Shown: positions 1 through 9,056, counted from the first letter of the stretch. The stretch is 64,000 nt of DNA from Sutcliffiella cohnii (GCF_002250055.1 NZ_CP018866.1:2038501-2102500), one strand, 5' to 3'. Notes: generated from the sequence alone by a model not told the origin. Made by a program: numbers and translations.

Positions 1-1
1 A

Positions 2-364
2 TCATTTGATAAACCGGTTTTCATCATTCATTATCCAACTGCATTAAAACCGTTTTATATGCAACCACATCCAGAACGTGAAGATGTTGTCTTATGTGCG
101 GATTTAATTGCTCCTGAAGGATATGGAGAAATTATCGGAGGTTCTGAAAGAATTCACGATTACGAGTTAATGAAACAACGTATGGAAGAGCATGATTTAG
201 ATCCAGCAGCATATGACTGGTATTTACAATTGAGTAAATACGGTTCCGTACCTCACTCTGGCTTCGGTCTAGGTCTAGAACGTACGATAGCATGGATTAG
301 TGGTATTGAACACGTTAGGGAAGCAATTCCGTTCCCAAGATTGTTAAATCGTCTATATCCATAA
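2..364 (+). CDS. asnS: asparaginyl-tRNA synthetase, C-terminal part
   Basis: The window opens inside this gene; 120 codons of the 3' end are present, open from base 2. The product charges tRNA-Asn with asparagine in the cytoplasm. The visible part is the end of a class II aminoacyl-tRNA synthetase core: a motif-2-like region near [10 protein letters not shown] and the class II motif 3 stretch [15 protein letters not shown] with its ATP-binding arginine, followed by the typical short ending after IPFPR. The next gene is dnaD, the same order as in B. subtilis, which supports AsnRS over AspRS or LysRS. A terminator follows directly. Confidence 0.93.
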   Translation, partial: SFDKPVFIIHYPTALKPFYMQPHPEREDVVLCADLIAPEGYGEIIGGSERIHDYELMKQRMEEHDLDPAAYDWYLQLSKYGSVPHSGFGLGLERTIAWISGIEHVREAIPFPRLLNRLYP

Positions 365-375
365 TATATAAGGAA

Positions 376-412
376 AAACGACCACTATACATTGCTTAGT
401 GGTCGTTTCTTA
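376..412 (+). terminator. terminator after asnS
   Basis: A perfect 12-bp stem (AAACGACCACTA with TAGTGGTCGTTT) around a 9-base loop starts 12 bases after the asnS stop and is followed by a short, weak T-rich run. It separates asnS from dnaD. Confidence 0.8.
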
Positions 413-505
413 GTTTTCATTATTTTTACTTAATGCTAGTATACTAATATTTCCTTAGAAGCTTTCCTCTTTATTTGTTATACTAAGGTAGAGGTGTTTT
501 GTCAC

Positions 506-1213
506 ATGATAAAAGATGATTTTATTCAGTTCCTAGAAGAAGGGAACTTATCGATTCCAAAATTTTTATTATCTAACTATACGAAACTAGGATTAAACGA
601 AACAGAATTTATCCTGCTATTACACATACACTCCTTTTTAGAAAGTGGTAAAACTTTCCCAACTCCAATGGAAATTGCCGACTTAATGACAATTTCTCCA
701 TCCGATTGCATGGAAACCATTCGTCATTTATTGAAAAAAGGATATTTAACTATTTCAGATGAGATGGATGAGTTAAATATAAAATATGAGAGATATTCGT
801 TACAACCGCTATGGGAAAAAATGATTCAATACATGATGGAAAGAAAGCAAATTGAAAAAATTCAACATACCGAAGAGGAAGAGGTAAGTCTATACACTAT
901 TTTTGAAAAAGAGTTTGCTAGGCCACTTTCACCATTTGAATGTGAATCGTTATCGTTGTGGATTGATCAAGATGAACACGATACTTCCGTTATTAAAGCA
1001 GCATTGCGAGAAGCGGTTTTAAGTGGAAAGCTAAATTTCCGTTATATCGATCGAATTTTATTTGAGTGGAAAAAGAATGGTATAAAAACGGTTGATCAAG
1101 CAAAAGAGTACAGTAAGAAATTTCGAAAATACCAATTACAACAAAAGAAAACGGCAGTTGGACATGAAAAGGAACAAACTAATACAGTCCCTTTTTATAA
1201 CTGGCTCGATTAA
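506..1213 (+). CDS. dnaD: DNA replication initiation protein DnaD
   Basis: Primosomal protein that remodels DnaA-bound origin DNA and helps load the replicative helicase with DnaB and DnaI. The 235-residue product has an N-terminal winged-helix domain (about 1-110) and the C-terminal DnaD/DnaB domain with the diagnostic YIDRILFEWKKNGI motif near residue 180. I chose ATG 506 because the GAGGTG ribosome site lies 9 bases upstream; an in-frame GTG at 494 overlaps that site and is unlikely. It sits between asnS and nth as in B. subtilis. Confidence 0.93.
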   Translation: MIKDDFIQFLEEGNLSIPKFLLSNYTKLGLNETEFILLLHIHSFLESGKTFPTPMEIADLMTISPSDCMETIRHLLKKGYLTISDEMDELNIKYERYSLQPLWEKMIQYMMERKQIEKIQHTEEEEVSLYTIFEKEFARPLSPFECESLSLWIDQDEHDTSVIKAALREAVLSGKLNFRYIDRILFEWKKNGIKTVDQAKEYSKKFRKYQLQQKKTAVGHEKEQTNTVPFYNWLD

Positions 1214-1236
1214 AGTAGTTTTGAGGTGTAATTATT

Positions 1237-1890
1237 ATGTTAAATTTAAAACAAGTTAGACATTGTTTAGATACTTTTGAGGACATGTTTCCAGAAGCGC
1301 ATTGTGAATTAGTTCATAAAAACCCTTTTGAACTAGTAATTGCTGTTCTATTATCTGCACAATGTACAGATGTATTAGTTAATAAAGTAACGAAAGAATT
1401 ATTCCAAAAATATGAAACACCTGAAGACTATTTGGCAGTTTCATTAGAAGAATTACAAGATGATATACGCTCTATTGGCCTTTATCGAAATAAAGCGAAA
1501 AACATTCAAAAACTATGCCAACTATTATTAGATGACTATAATGGACAAGTACCAAATGAACGAGATGAACTAATGAAATTACCTGGTGTAGGAAGAAAAA
1601 CAGCAAATGTAGTCGTATCTGTTGCTTTTGGAATACCTGCTATTGCTGTAGATACTCATGTAGAGAGAATTAGTAAACGACTAGGCATTTGTCGTTGGAA
1701 AGATAACGTACTAGAAGTAGAAGAGACTTTAATGAGAAAAGTACCACGAGAAGAGTGGTCAGATACTCATCATCGTATGATTTTCTTTGGCCGCTATCAT
1801 TGTAAAGCACAATCTCCACAATGTGATAAATGCCCATTATTAGATTTATGTCGAGAAGGAAAGAAGCGTATGAAGGGGAAAAGCGCATAA
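1237..1890 (+). CDS. nth: endonuclease III (DNA glycosylase/AP lyase)
   Basis: Removes oxidised pyrimidines and cleaves abasic sites in base excision repair. The 217-residue protein has the usual length and layout: a helix-hairpin-helix LPGVGRKTA with catalytic Lys121, the catalytic Asp139 in AVDTHVERI, and the 4Fe-4S loop with Cys189, Cys196, Cys199 and Cys205 in the classical C-x6-C-x2-C-x5-C spacing. It follows dnaD by 23 bases and touches ypoC, so dnaD-nth-ypoC look co-transcribed. Confidence 0.97.
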   Translation: MLNLKQVRHCLDTFEDMFPEAHCELVHKNPFELVIAVLLSAQCTDVLVNKVTKELFQKYETPEDYLAVSLEELQDDIRSIGLYRNKAKNIQKLCQLLLDDYNGQVPNERDELMKLPGVGRKTANVVVSVAFGIPAIAVDTHVERISKRLGICRWKDNVLEVEETLMRKVPREEWSDTHHRMIFFGRYHCKAQSPQCDKCPLLDLCREGKKRMKGKSA

Positions 1891-2397
1891 ATGGATATAA
1901 CAGTACCTACTTCTTTTCAACGCGAACCTTTTTATAAAACAGGGGACACAATAACGACATCAGAACAATGGAACGGTTTATTTATAGATTTGCCATCATT
2001 TTATTTCAATATAACTAAACAACAATCAAATATTAATAGTGAATGGCTAATAAAGCTGTTCGAGGAATGGAAGGTAGAGAAAAGAAAAGTTCAAACGTTA
2101 TTCAAAGAGAAAAATGGGGAATATATTAGTAACGTAATGCGGAAATTTATTGCCCATTTTACGGAAGTACTGTTTTGGATAAATGATGAGGTAATCCTTG
2201 ACCTTCACGTCCTTGGCGATTCCATTAGTCTTTTTAAATGGCAACCAATTAATAGTTCGGAAAGATTAGAATATATTATTGCTCATTATAAAAAATACCA
2301 CGCATGGATTCAGCTTTCTGAATTGTATACGGAATTAGAGAAGTTATATTATAAGAAAAGACAATTAGAAAAAGTAAAAGAGCCAAAATCAACTTGA
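1891..2397 (+). CDS. ypoC: YpoC family protein of unknown function
   Basis: A 168-residue soluble protein whose ATG directly follows the nth stop codon, so translation is probably coupled; an AAGGGGAA site lies in the end of nth. It matches YpoC by position (nth-ypoC-ponA) and by its tryptophan/tyrosine-rich C-terminal half. No catalytic motif is visible and the function is unknown. The gene ends in the left arm of a terminator shared with ponA. Confidence 0.8.
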   Translation: MDITVPTSFQREPFYKTGDTITTSEQWNGLFIDLPSFYFNITKQQSNINSEWLIKLFEEWKVEKRKVQTLFKEKNGEYISNVMRKFIAHFTEVLFWINDEVILDLHVLGDSISLFKWQPINSSERLEYIIAHYKKYHAWIQLSELYTELEKLYYKKRQLEKVKEPKST

Positions 2398-2409
2398 TTT
2401 TGGCTCTTT
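2376..2409. terminator. bidirectional terminator between ypoC and ponA
   Basis: Near-perfect inverted repeat (AAAAGAGCCAAAATC / GATTTTGGCTCTTT) with a 5-base loop between two convergent genes, with A and T runs on the two sides, so it can work for both strands. It overlaps the last codons of ypoC. Confidence 0.85.
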
Positions 2410-2425
2410 ACATTCTCATTTTTAA

Positions 2426-5008
2426 TTATTCAGTTTCTACATCTTCCTCGACGTCTTCCTCTTCTTCATCATCACGTGGAGGTGGGTTAATTCCTTCAGT
2501 TGGTGGTCTGTTACCATCTTCCTCACCATCATCCTCCTCATCAACAGGCGGCTCAGGAATTGGAATGATCTCTTCTAATTCTTCTTCCTCTTCTTCTTGT
2601 ATTATAGGAATTTGAACAGATTTTGTAACAGTCTCACTTCTATTTTGTTCATTCTCATCTGATATAGCAGTAATAGATATAGTATAAGTGGAACCAGGCT
2701 CAGGATTATCTATTGTAAATGTTAAGTCTTTTGTAACAGTTAACACTTGCGCATCACCATTATCTCTTTGTGCTGTTAATTCAAAGCTAATATCAGCTAA
2801 GCGATCATCGTTATAATCCCAATTAATGACGATTTGATTTGCCTCTTCTTCATAAACTGCCGTGACATTTTTCGGGTTATCGACTTTGTCAAATTCTTTA
2901 GATACGGTAGTTGGTTCTGTACCTTTTACAAAATACTCGTAAATAATTTTATCCTTCGGTGTAAATTCACTAGCTAGAAGGGGAGGGTTAGTCCCAGACT
3001 CCACACCAACTCGGACTACACTATTTGGAACGCGGAAATCTACTTTGTCCTCATCTGTTGTAGCAACATGCTGTAAAAGCTCCTTAAATAGCATTCTTGA
3101 GTAATATTGATCTTGAAACCCTTGTGTTGGAGAACGTAAAAAATTACCTTCTCCCATTTTGGAAAAACCATTCCATACCGCTATAGAATACGTAGGTGTA
3201 TAACCAGCGAACCATGTACTAGGAGCAGCGCCGGAAGGGACGTTGTATGTTGCTAAATCATTTTGGTCAAAGTTAGTTGTTCCAGTTTTCCCTGCAATGT
3301 GTAAGCCAGGAACTTGAGCTAGTCTACCTGTTCCGCCTGAGGTCATTGCAGTTTTTAATACATCACTAATCATGAAAGCAGTAGAATCTTTCATTCCGAC
3401 TTTTGATTCATTTGCTAAATTAACGGAAGTACCGTCAGGAAATTGTACTTTCGATACTGCATATGGTTCGGTGTAAATACCTTCATTTCCAAAGGCTGCG
3501 TATGCACCAGCTAATTGAAGGGGGGATACACCTGTTTTAAATCCACCGATTGAATATGATTCATGTATCGTTTCTTCTAATGGAATACCTAAGTTCACAG
3601 CGAATTCTCGTGCTCGTTCACTTCCTACTTCTTGGAACGCCTTTAATGCCGGAATATTACGAGATCTAGCTAGTGCTTGACGCATTGTCAACCAACCTTC
3701 ATGTTTACGATCCCAGTTTTGGATTGGCGTTTTATTTGCATCAGAATACGTATAAGGCTCATCTTTTATTTGATGATATGTTGACCAGTTTAAATACTCT
3801 ACTGCAGGACCGAAGTCTAGTATTGGTTTTATTGCAGAACCTGGTTGTACTCTCGTATCAGTAGCGTAGTTATAACCAGTTTTCACATAATTACGACCAC
3901 CACCAAGTGCGCGTATTTGGCCAGTTTTCGTATCAACTAAAGCAATTCCTGATTGATAATCTTCGTTATCAACATGAGGAACAGGACCTTCATCAGAAAG
4001 TAAGAATTCCACTTGTTCTTGCGCCTTCGTATCAAGTGTTGTATGAATAACCAATCCATCAGATCTTGGATCTATATTCTCACCAAGTTTTTCTTGTAAT
4101 TCCTCGACAACTTGGTCTACGAATGCGTTGTAACGATTTGAGAATGTGGGAGCATTAGTTCCGTCAACTAAAGTAGAAGTGATCTCTACTGCTCTAGCTT
4201 CATCTGCTTCCGCTTCCGTAATCTTTCCGTGTTTAACCATTAATGTTAGAACGATATTTCTTCGTCTTTCCGCATTTTCTGGATACTTAACTGGATTATA
4301 GTTGTTAGGACTTTGCGGTAAACCAGCTAACGTTGCCACTTCATGTAATTCTAATTCATCAAGTTTTTTACCATAATAATTTTGTGCTGCCCTTGCAATT
4401 CCGTAAGCGCGATTAGAGAAGTAAATTCGGTTTAAATACATTTCTAAAATTTCTTCTTTAGTAAATCTACTTTCTAATTGATAAGCTAAGTATGCTTCTT
4501 GCGCTTTACGAGAAAGTTTTTTCTCTTCTGTTAAGAAACTTAGTTTTACGAGCTGTTGTGTAATGGTACTACCACCTTCAGCTCCAAAACCTCTAGATAC
4601 GTTCGCTAATACTGCACCGCCTAAACGACGGTAGTCAATACCGTTATGTTCAAAGAACCGAACATCCTCTGTCGCTAAAAATGCGTCAATAACAAGCTGG
4701 GGTATATCATCATAATTTACGTAATCACGAGCTTCATTACCACCAATTTCAGCAGCTAGTTCACCGTTTTTATCCATTACTTTGGATGGAACGGGAACTT
4801 TTAATAACGTCTCGTCTAGTGGAGGAGTATCTTTAACGAAATAAGCAAAAGTACCAATTCCGATTAACAATCCGATTAGACCTACTAAAACAAGTGCTAA
4901 AAATGTCTTTTTAACTAAACCTTTAGCGCTTTTTTTACCATTTTTTTTGTTTTTCTTTTCTTCTAAAGCTTTTCTACGTTGTTCTCTTGATTTATATTGT
5001 TCGCTCAT
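2426..5008 (-). CDS. ponA: class A penicillin-binding protein PBP1
   Basis: Bifunctional peptidoglycan glycosyltransferase/transpeptidase anchored in the membrane. The 860-residue product shows a basic cytoplasmic tail, one membrane helix (about 33-57), a GT51 domain with catalytic Glu114 in ATEDVRFFEH and the GGSTITQQLVK motif, and a transpeptidase domain with SAIK (catalytic Ser391), SRN (449-451) and KTGT (574-577). A fibronectin-III-like domain follows, then a tail of about 55 residues very rich in Glu, Asp and Pro. ATG 5008 has GAGGAGAAAGG upstream; an earlier in-frame ATG would lie inside recU. The recU-ponA order, 35 bases apart, is that of the known B. subtilis operon. Confidence 0.96.
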   Translation of the reverse strand: MSEQYKSREQRRKALEEKKNKKNGKKSAKGLVKKTFLALVLVGLIGLLIGIGTFAYFVKDTPPLDETLLKVPVPSKVMDKNGELAAEIGGNEARDYVNYDDIPQLVIDAFLATEDVRFFEHNGIDYRRLGGAVLANVSRGFGAEGGSTITQQLVKLSFLTEEKKLSRKAQEAYLAYQLESRFTKEEILEMYLNRIYFSNRAYGIARAAQNYYGKKLDELELHEVATLAGLPQSPNNYNPVKYPENAERRRNIVLTLMVKHGKITEAEADEARAVEITSTLVDGTNAPTFSNRYNAFVDQVVEELQEKLGENIDPRSDGLVIHTTLDTKAQEQVEFLLSDEGPVPHVDNEDYQSGIALVDTKTGQIRALGGGRNYVKTGYNYATDTRVQPGSAIKPILDFGPAVEYLNWSTYHQIKDEPYTYSDANKTPIQNWDRKHEGWLTMRQALARSRNIPALKAFQEVGSERAREFAVNLGIPLEETIHESYSIGGFKTGVSPLQLAGAYAAFGNEGIYTEPYAVSKVQFPDGTSVNLANESKVGMKDSTAFMISDVLKTAMTSGGTGRLAQVPGLHIAGKTGTTNFDQNDLATYNVPSGAAPSTWFAGYTPTYSIAVWNGFSKMGEGNFLRSPTQGFQDQYYSRMLFKELLQHVATTDEDKVDFRVPNSVVRVGVESGTNPPLLASEFTPKDKIIYEYFVKGTEPTTVSKEFDKVDNPKNVTAVYEEEANQIVINWDYNDDRLADISFELTAQRDNGDAQVLTVTKDLTFTIDNPEPGSTYTISITAISDENEQNRSETVTKSVQIPIIQEEEEEELEEIIPIPEPPVDEEDDGEEDGNRPPTEGINPPPRDDEEEEDVEEDVETE

Positions 5009-5043
5009 AGTATAACCTGCCTTTCTCCTCGATAAGTAGACAA

Positions 5044-5652
5044 TCAACAAAAGTGTTCGTCTACATGTTTAATGTAATCAATTCGAGGTTGGTAACCGAT
5101 AGGAATTTCATATCCATGTTCCATAATCTCTTCCCTCGTTATAGATTTCCTTCCACCGTTGTTTTTTCTGTCCCAGTATTCAAATAACTTTTCAGCTGGT
5201 AATAAGTATACCTCCTGTAAAAGAGTGAACATTAATATGACGAAACAAATCCCATTTTGTTTCACAACTTGTCTCATATGTTTAATCTGGTGGTCATGAA
5301 AGTTAGATAGTGGGAAAGAAGTTTTGTTTTTCGTCTCTTTAGCTTCAAAGTCAATATATTTCCCACGATAAACACCGTTATAGTCAGTTGTAGATGCTAT
5401 TTTAAAGTAAGCTTCTTTAATAACTGCTGCGCTTCGCTGTGGATAATCTACTGATACGATTTGTATAGGTGTAGGTTTTTTATGTATAACAGCTATATTT
5501 TCTTGTAAGTAAAATTTATTTGTAATATCTAAATCTTCTTCCAACGTCATTCCGCGATTTCCATATTGTATTGAACTTAATTTTGTATTACGTTTATTTT
5601 TATTATTTCCATTTCCATTATATACCTTACCACTTGGATATCTTATATTCAT
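5044..5652 (-). CDS. recU: Holliday junction resolvase RecU
   Basis: Cleaves four-way junctions in homologous recombination and chromosome segregation. The 202-residue protein carries the nuclease core of the family: Asp90 in STTDYNG, Glu103 and Lys105 in [10 protein letters not shown], and Gln122 after NFHDH. The N-terminal region before GNRGMTLE is shorter and Asn-rich but otherwise standard. It is first in a recU-ponA operon and divergent from yppC across a 70-base gap that must hold both promoters. Confidence 0.96.
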   Translation of the reverse strand: MNIRYPSGKVYNGNGNNKNKRNTKLSSIQYGNRGMTLEEDLDITNKFYLQENIAVIHKKPTPIQIVSVDYPQRSAAVIKEAYFKIASTTDYNGVYRGKYIDFEAKETKNKTSFPLSNFHDHQIKHMRQVVKQNGICFVILMFTLLQEVYLLPAEKLFEYWDRKNNGGRKSITREEIMEHGYEIPIGYQPRIDYIKHVDEHFC

Positions 5653-5722
5653 AAAATTCCCCCTATTAGCAAAACCTAACCGTTAAATCTATTATTATTT
5701 TTCTTCTTCCAAGGAGGATGAA

Positions 5723-6748
5723 GTGTTGTTTAAGAGACGCTCTTCCCAATATCAACCAATTTTAAAAAGACGTAGCTTAAAAAAATACTCCTATCAAGAC
5801 AATAAGTTTATCATTGAAATAAGAAAAAATACAGTAAAATATAATGTCGATAATGTGGCTAGGACAAATGCTTACGCAATGTTTTATGAAAATAACAAGG
5901 AAATTAAATGGGCATTTTTAGCAAGTATGGTCTCAAGGAATGCAGGATGGAATATGACTGATTTATGGAATAAATGGTATGTACTTGCATTAGAACTTGA
6001 GGTAAGGAGATTGTTCTTTTTAACGTTTGAAAGAGCAAATTGGATCATCTTTCAAGATGCATATCCACAACTATTAATTTACGAACTTTCCAAAAAGTTA
6101 AATAAGCCAATGTTTCACTTATTAAAAGCCTTTAATGTATCTGTTTTCATGGAATATGAATGGAATATGTTTTGGGAATATAGAGATTATGAACGAATAA
6201 TGTATTCACTTATTATTAATGAACAAAATATGATTCAACAACCAGTTATCGAAAATAAAGTATTTCACAAAAAAGTCTTTAAATCACTTCCTTACAAACT
6301 ACAAGAGCTTGGACATTTTAGTTGTGTTATCTTCCCAACATTACAAGGGAAATTATACGGATCGTCTGTGCATGGTTTTGAGAAAATAGATAATCGGATA
6401 AATCTAGGAAAGCGCCTTGCAGCTATTTTATTTTCAGAAGAACATTATCACTCTTTTTATCATTTTTCAAAAAAAAACGAACATACAGGTTCTAGGTATG
6501 ATTATGAAAAATTTATTCATCCACGTTTTACAAGGGAGACTCCATTTTTAAGATCATGTTACCCAATCATTCAACACGAAAAGCTAATAGATGAAGATTG
6601 GCTATGTAAAAACGAAAAGAAAGTAAAAAAGTGGGGGAGAGGAATCTCAAAAGAGGAAATTAACGAGATAACAAAGTGGTTCCTTCATAAACAGCATCAA
6701 ATGCATGGTCTTATTGCACTTAACCATTGGGTATTAAAGAAGGAGTAA
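5723..6748 (+). CDS. yppC: YppC, DUF2515 family protein
   Basis: A 341-residue protein rich in aromatic and charged residues, with no membrane helix and no catalytic motif that I recognise. Identification rests on its place opposite recU and its fit with the DUF2515 family. The start is GTG 5723 or TTG 5726; both sit behind a strong AAGGAGG (5711-5717), with TTG at the better 8-base spacing. Function unknown. Confidence 0.8.
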   Translation: MLFKRRSSQYQPILKRRSLKKYSYQDNKFIIEIRKNTVKYNVDNVARTNAYAMFYENNKEIKWAFLASMVSRNAGWNMTDLWNKWYVLALELEVRRLFFLTFERANWIIFQDAYPQLLIYELSKKLNKPMFHLLKAFNVSVFMEYEWNMFWEYRDYERIMYSLIINEQNMIQQPVIENKVFHKKVFKSLPYKLQELGHFSCVIFPTLQGKLYGSSVHGFEKIDNRINLGKRLAAILFSEEHYHSFYHFSKKNEHTGSRYDYEKFIHPRFTRETPFLRSCYPIIQHEKLIDEDWLCKNEKKVKKWGRGISKEEINEITKWFLHKQHQMHGLIALNHWVLKKE

Positions 6749-6877
6749 TTAGACGGCTACTTTATTTGTAAAACTAAAACCAATCCATTTGCCGTGGTTT
6801 AAATATGAATATGAACAACTAGTCATTTTCAAAGTAGTTATTATGAAATAATAAGTATATTTATGTAAAAAAAGTAA

Positions 6878-6910
6878 GCGTTCTCCAATCAACGAGAGAA
6901 CGCCTTTTTT
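6878..6910 (+). terminator. terminator after yppC
   Basis: Stem GCGTTCTC / GAGAACGC with a 10-base loop followed by CTTTTTTT. It ends about 160 bases after the yppC stop and just before the 3' end of the convergent sspM. Confidence 0.8.
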
Positions 6911-6918
6911 TCATTAAG

Positions 6919-7029
6919 TTACTCTGCTGGACGGTTAGGCCCGCCTAATTTTTTATCTAACTGCTCAGGAGGATTTTCCTGTTTACGTTGTTTCCCATTT
7001 TTTTGTTTATTGTTTTTTGTTTTTGACAT
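6919..7029 (-). CDS. sspM: small acid-soluble spore protein M
   Basis: A 36-residue gene with a strong GGAGGTG site 7 bases before ATG. The first half is basic and Lys/Asn/Gln-rich; the end LDKKLGGPNRPAE matches the end of B. subtilis SspM (LDKKLGGPNRPST). SspM is a minor spore-core protein made in the forespore. The position between yppC and yppE is also that of sspM in B. subtilis. Confidence 0.9.
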   Translation of the reverse strand: MSKTKNNKQKNGKQRKQENPPEQLDKKLGGPNRPAE

Positions 7030-7209
7030 TTGTTAACACCTCCATTACTTAGAATGTACTTAAATATTTTTTATATGATGCGAAAAATGATGGAAAACGC
7101 GCAAAAAAGGATTTTCTTTGCCGAATTAATTCTAGTTTTGTCAAGTGTGAAGGGGAACATTTTTATTCGTTGAATGTATATATAAACATTTATTTTGGAG
7201 GGAAGTACG

Positions 7210-7455
7210 ATGACAAAATTAGTTTCAAAAGAAGAATCTATAAAAGTATTGGACAAGTTATTACATGATATAGAACATATAGAATTCGTAAAAAAAACAG
7301 CTACCGATACAGAAAGGGAAGAAATGGAAGCAGTTATGAGAGATCAAATAAGTCGATTACATTGTACATTAGATGAAATAGAACGAGTATTGAAGCACGA
7401 GACAAATAAATCGCGAAAGACTTATCAATTTAGAGAGACGCTTCTTTCAACATAA
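7210..7455 (+). CDS. small helical protein in the yppD position
   Basis: An 81-residue acidic protein, predicted almost wholly helical, with one cysteine. ATG 7210 follows GGAGGGAAG; an in-frame TTG at 7195 overlaps that site and is rejected. It lies where yppD lies in B. subtilis, 41 bases before yppE, but I cannot confirm homology from memory, so no symbol is given. No function can be read from the sequence. Confidence 0.7.
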   Translation: MTKLVSKEESIKVLDKLLHDIEHIEFVKKTATDTEREEMEAVMRDQISRLHCTLDEIERVLKHETNKSRKTYQFRETLLST

Positions 7456-7496
7456 TATAAGATTTATGTTATTATGTTGTAATGAGGTGAGAAAAC

Positions 7497-7865
7497 ATGC
7501 CAGAGTTAGTTAATGCAAAGGCCCTTTCACAACAACTATTAAAAGATGTGGACGGAATGCAACAACAGTTTTGGAAGACAAGAGAAAGAGAAGAGGAATA
7601 TGATTTTTTTACAACTGTTAAACCAGAAGCGGATCGTATTCACTCCTGTACAGAAGAATGGGTGAGAGAAACGAAAAAATGGATTATAGAAAATGGTCCA
7701 AAATATATACATGCTAATCAAATTGATGCAACTGCAGAAAATATAAATTTAATTGCTGTTCAATGTTTTTTTAAAAATACTAGCAAAAAGCGTTTTTTTG
7801 ATATGTGCCAATCCATAACGTACATTTTAGAAGATATTATAAAAAAATGGGAAGAGACAAAATAG
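7497..7865 (+). CDS. yppE: YppE, DUF1798 family protein
   Basis: A 122-residue all-helical protein. Stretches such as YDFFTTVKPEAD, GPKYIHANQI and KKRFFDM align well with B. subtilis YppE (YDFFETIKP, RPKYVHKEQI, KKRFKDI). The structure class is a four-helix bundle and the function is unknown. The last codons overlap the left arm of a terminator. Confidence 0.9.
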   Translation: MPELVNAKALSQQLLKDVDGMQQQFWKTREREEEYDFFTTVKPEADRIHSCTEEWVRETKKWIIENGPKYIHANQIDATAENINLIAVQCFFKNTSKKRFFDMCQSITYILEDIIKKWEETK

Positions 7866-7880
7866 TCTTTTCCCATTTTT
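7844..7880 (+). terminator. terminator overlapping the end of yppE
   Basis: AAAAATGGGAAGAGA pairs with TCTTTTCCCATTTTT across a short loop holding the stop codon; a T-rich run follows. The A-rich left arm may also serve the convergent small gene at 7909. Confidence 0.75.
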
Positions 7881-7908
7881 TACAAAGTATTACGAAGAAA
7901 ACGATAAA

Positions 7909-8073
7909 TTATCTTTCTTTTTCAACTTTAACTGTAACAGGTCTATCACCTTCACTAGCTACTGGCTCAATTGCATATTCTACTTTTTCAAAAACCTTTT
8001 TCTCAGCAGGTTGTGCGCTAGACAAAGATGCATGTCCTTTTTTCTTATGATTGTATGCTTTTCCTCTACTCAA
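7909..8073 (-). CDS. small basic protein, TTG start, unrecognised
   Basis: A 54-residue gene starting with TTG 7 bases behind a perfect AAGGAGG. The N-terminal half is Lys/His/Ser-rich (starts MSRGKAYNHKKKGHASLSS) and the C-terminal half is acidic/aliphatic, ending VTVKVEKER. I do not recognise the family. The strong ribosome site, the terminator between it and yppE, and its place among sspM, yppF and yppG make it a plausible spore-associated small protein. Confidence 0.6.
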   Translation of the reverse strand: MSRGKAYNHKKKGHASLSSAQPAEKKVFEKVEYAIEPVASEGDRPVTVKVEKER

Positions 8074-8167
8074 AAGAATACCTCCTTAAAGGATTAATAC
8101 TCTTTTATTGTTCTCGACATACACCTTTTTCATTTTGATAAGAAATTGGCAATAATGGAAAGAAGAT

Positions 8168-8368
8168 TTAAGAAATTTCAACTTCCGCTTCAATAGTCGG
8201 AAAATAGGCACCTTTATTTTCAAGTTCTTTGATGACTTTACGGTATTGAGTAATGGTTAATTCATTTTTTAAATAAAGCTGTCGTGCATAATCGAGCAAC
8301 TCATTCACATTCATAGGTTCATAACTCTTACCATTCATAAAACGTTTTCTTAAGTCTTCTAATACCAT
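8168..8368 (-). CDS. yppF: YppF family protein
   Basis: A 66-residue protein whose core YEPMNVNELLDYARQLYLKN followed by ITQYRKVIKELENKGA matches YppF of B. subtilis. It starts at ATG 8368 behind GGGAGGGG. It faces away from yppG; the 180-base gap carries the promoters of both. Function unknown. Confidence 0.87.
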   Translation of the reverse strand: MVLEDLRKRFMNGKSYEPMNVNELLDYARQLYLKNELTITQYRKVIKELENKGAYFPTIEAEVEIS

Positions 8369-8484
8369 CGTACCCCTCCCATTCCTATGTTACTTTTATC
8401 ATAACATGAGAAGAATATAGGAAATAGATGAAAAATGGAGTTAAATTGCGACAAATTAGGACAAACTTGGAGTTGTTGGAGACT

Positions 8485-8513
8485 GCACCTTTTTGGGTAT
8501 TTGTCATAAGTTG
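8485..8513 (+). promoter_or_regulatory. possible sigma-K promoter of yppG
   Basis: AC, 16 bases, then CATAAGTTG matches the mother-cell sigma-K pattern (AC-N16/17-CATANNNT). The site lies about 35 bases before yppG, and a similar CATAGGTTG block precedes cotD. Short motifs like this occur by chance, so the call is tentative. Confidence 0.4.
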
Positions 8514-8547
8514 AATATAGATAGAGATATATTGAGGAGGTGTAAAA

Positions 8548-9024
8548 ATGTTTAGGGGACACTATAGGAGAACACCTAGACATTTATATGCGTACAATCG
8601 GCAGATGGGGTGGATGAACGATTGGAATCAGTATGTTCCTAATAATCCACAGATGTTTACTCCATTTAATCCGCAAAGCAGTGGTGGGTGGGGGATGTTT
8701 AATCAAATGTCATTTCCATTTCAGTCTCAAGGACAACAATATACGGACTCACCTTTTGCCGGGCCATATTCTATGCAATCAGGGCAAGTGGACCAACAAA
8801 ATTGGGGAGCTAATTCTTTCGGCTTTATGAATCCGTATCCGATTCAAACGCAACAACAGTTTCAACAACAACAAAAGCAATTTTCCACTTTTTTAAATCA
8901 ATTTAAAGGGCAAGATGGAAGTTTAGATATGAAAAAAATGATGGATACTGCGGGACAGATGATGAATACTGTTAATCAGTTGAATGGTTTAATTAAAGGA
9001 ATTACAAGTACATTTAAAGCGTAA
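8548..9024 (+). CDS. yppG: YppG, coat-protein-like
   Basis: A 158-residue protein with a Gln/Pro/Phe/Gly/Trp-rich low-complexity body and a conserved C-terminal part (FLNQFKGQDGSLDM, then MMNTVNQLNGLIKG) typical of YppG-like proteins of spore formers. The composition resembles spore coat or outer-layer proteins. ATG follows GAGGAGGTG. A sigma-K-like promoter upstream and a hairpin terminator right after the stop suggest a single-gene transcript in the mother cell. Confidence 0.82.
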   Translation: MFRGHYRRTPRHLYAYNRQMGWMNDWNQYVPNNPQMFTPFNPQSSGGWGMFNQMSFPFQSQGQQYTDSPFAGPYSMQSGQVDQQNWGANSFGFMNPYPIQTQQQFQQQQKQFSTFLNQFKGQDGSLDMKKMMDTAGQMMNTVNQLNGLIKGITSTFKA

Positions 9025-9025
9025 A

Positions 9026-9056
9026 GAAGATGCAGATTTTGCATCTTCATTTTTTA
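9026..9056 (+). terminator. terminator after yppG
   Basis: GAAGATGCA / TGCATCTTC stem with a 5-base loop, followed by ATTTTTT, starting 2 bases after the stop codon. Confidence 0.85.

Noticed and set aside
1670..1888. Reverse frame of 72 codons inside nth
   Set aside because: Lies opposite a clear endonuclease III gene; no ribosome site and no family resemblance.
2394..2615. Forward frame of 73 codons made mostly of serine
   Set aside because: It is the antisense of the acidic Glu/Asp codons of the ponA tail, and has no ribosome site.
7805..8050. Forward frame of 81 codons after yppE
   Set aside because: Starts inside yppE, crosses its terminator and opposes the 54-residue gene that has a strong ribosome site.
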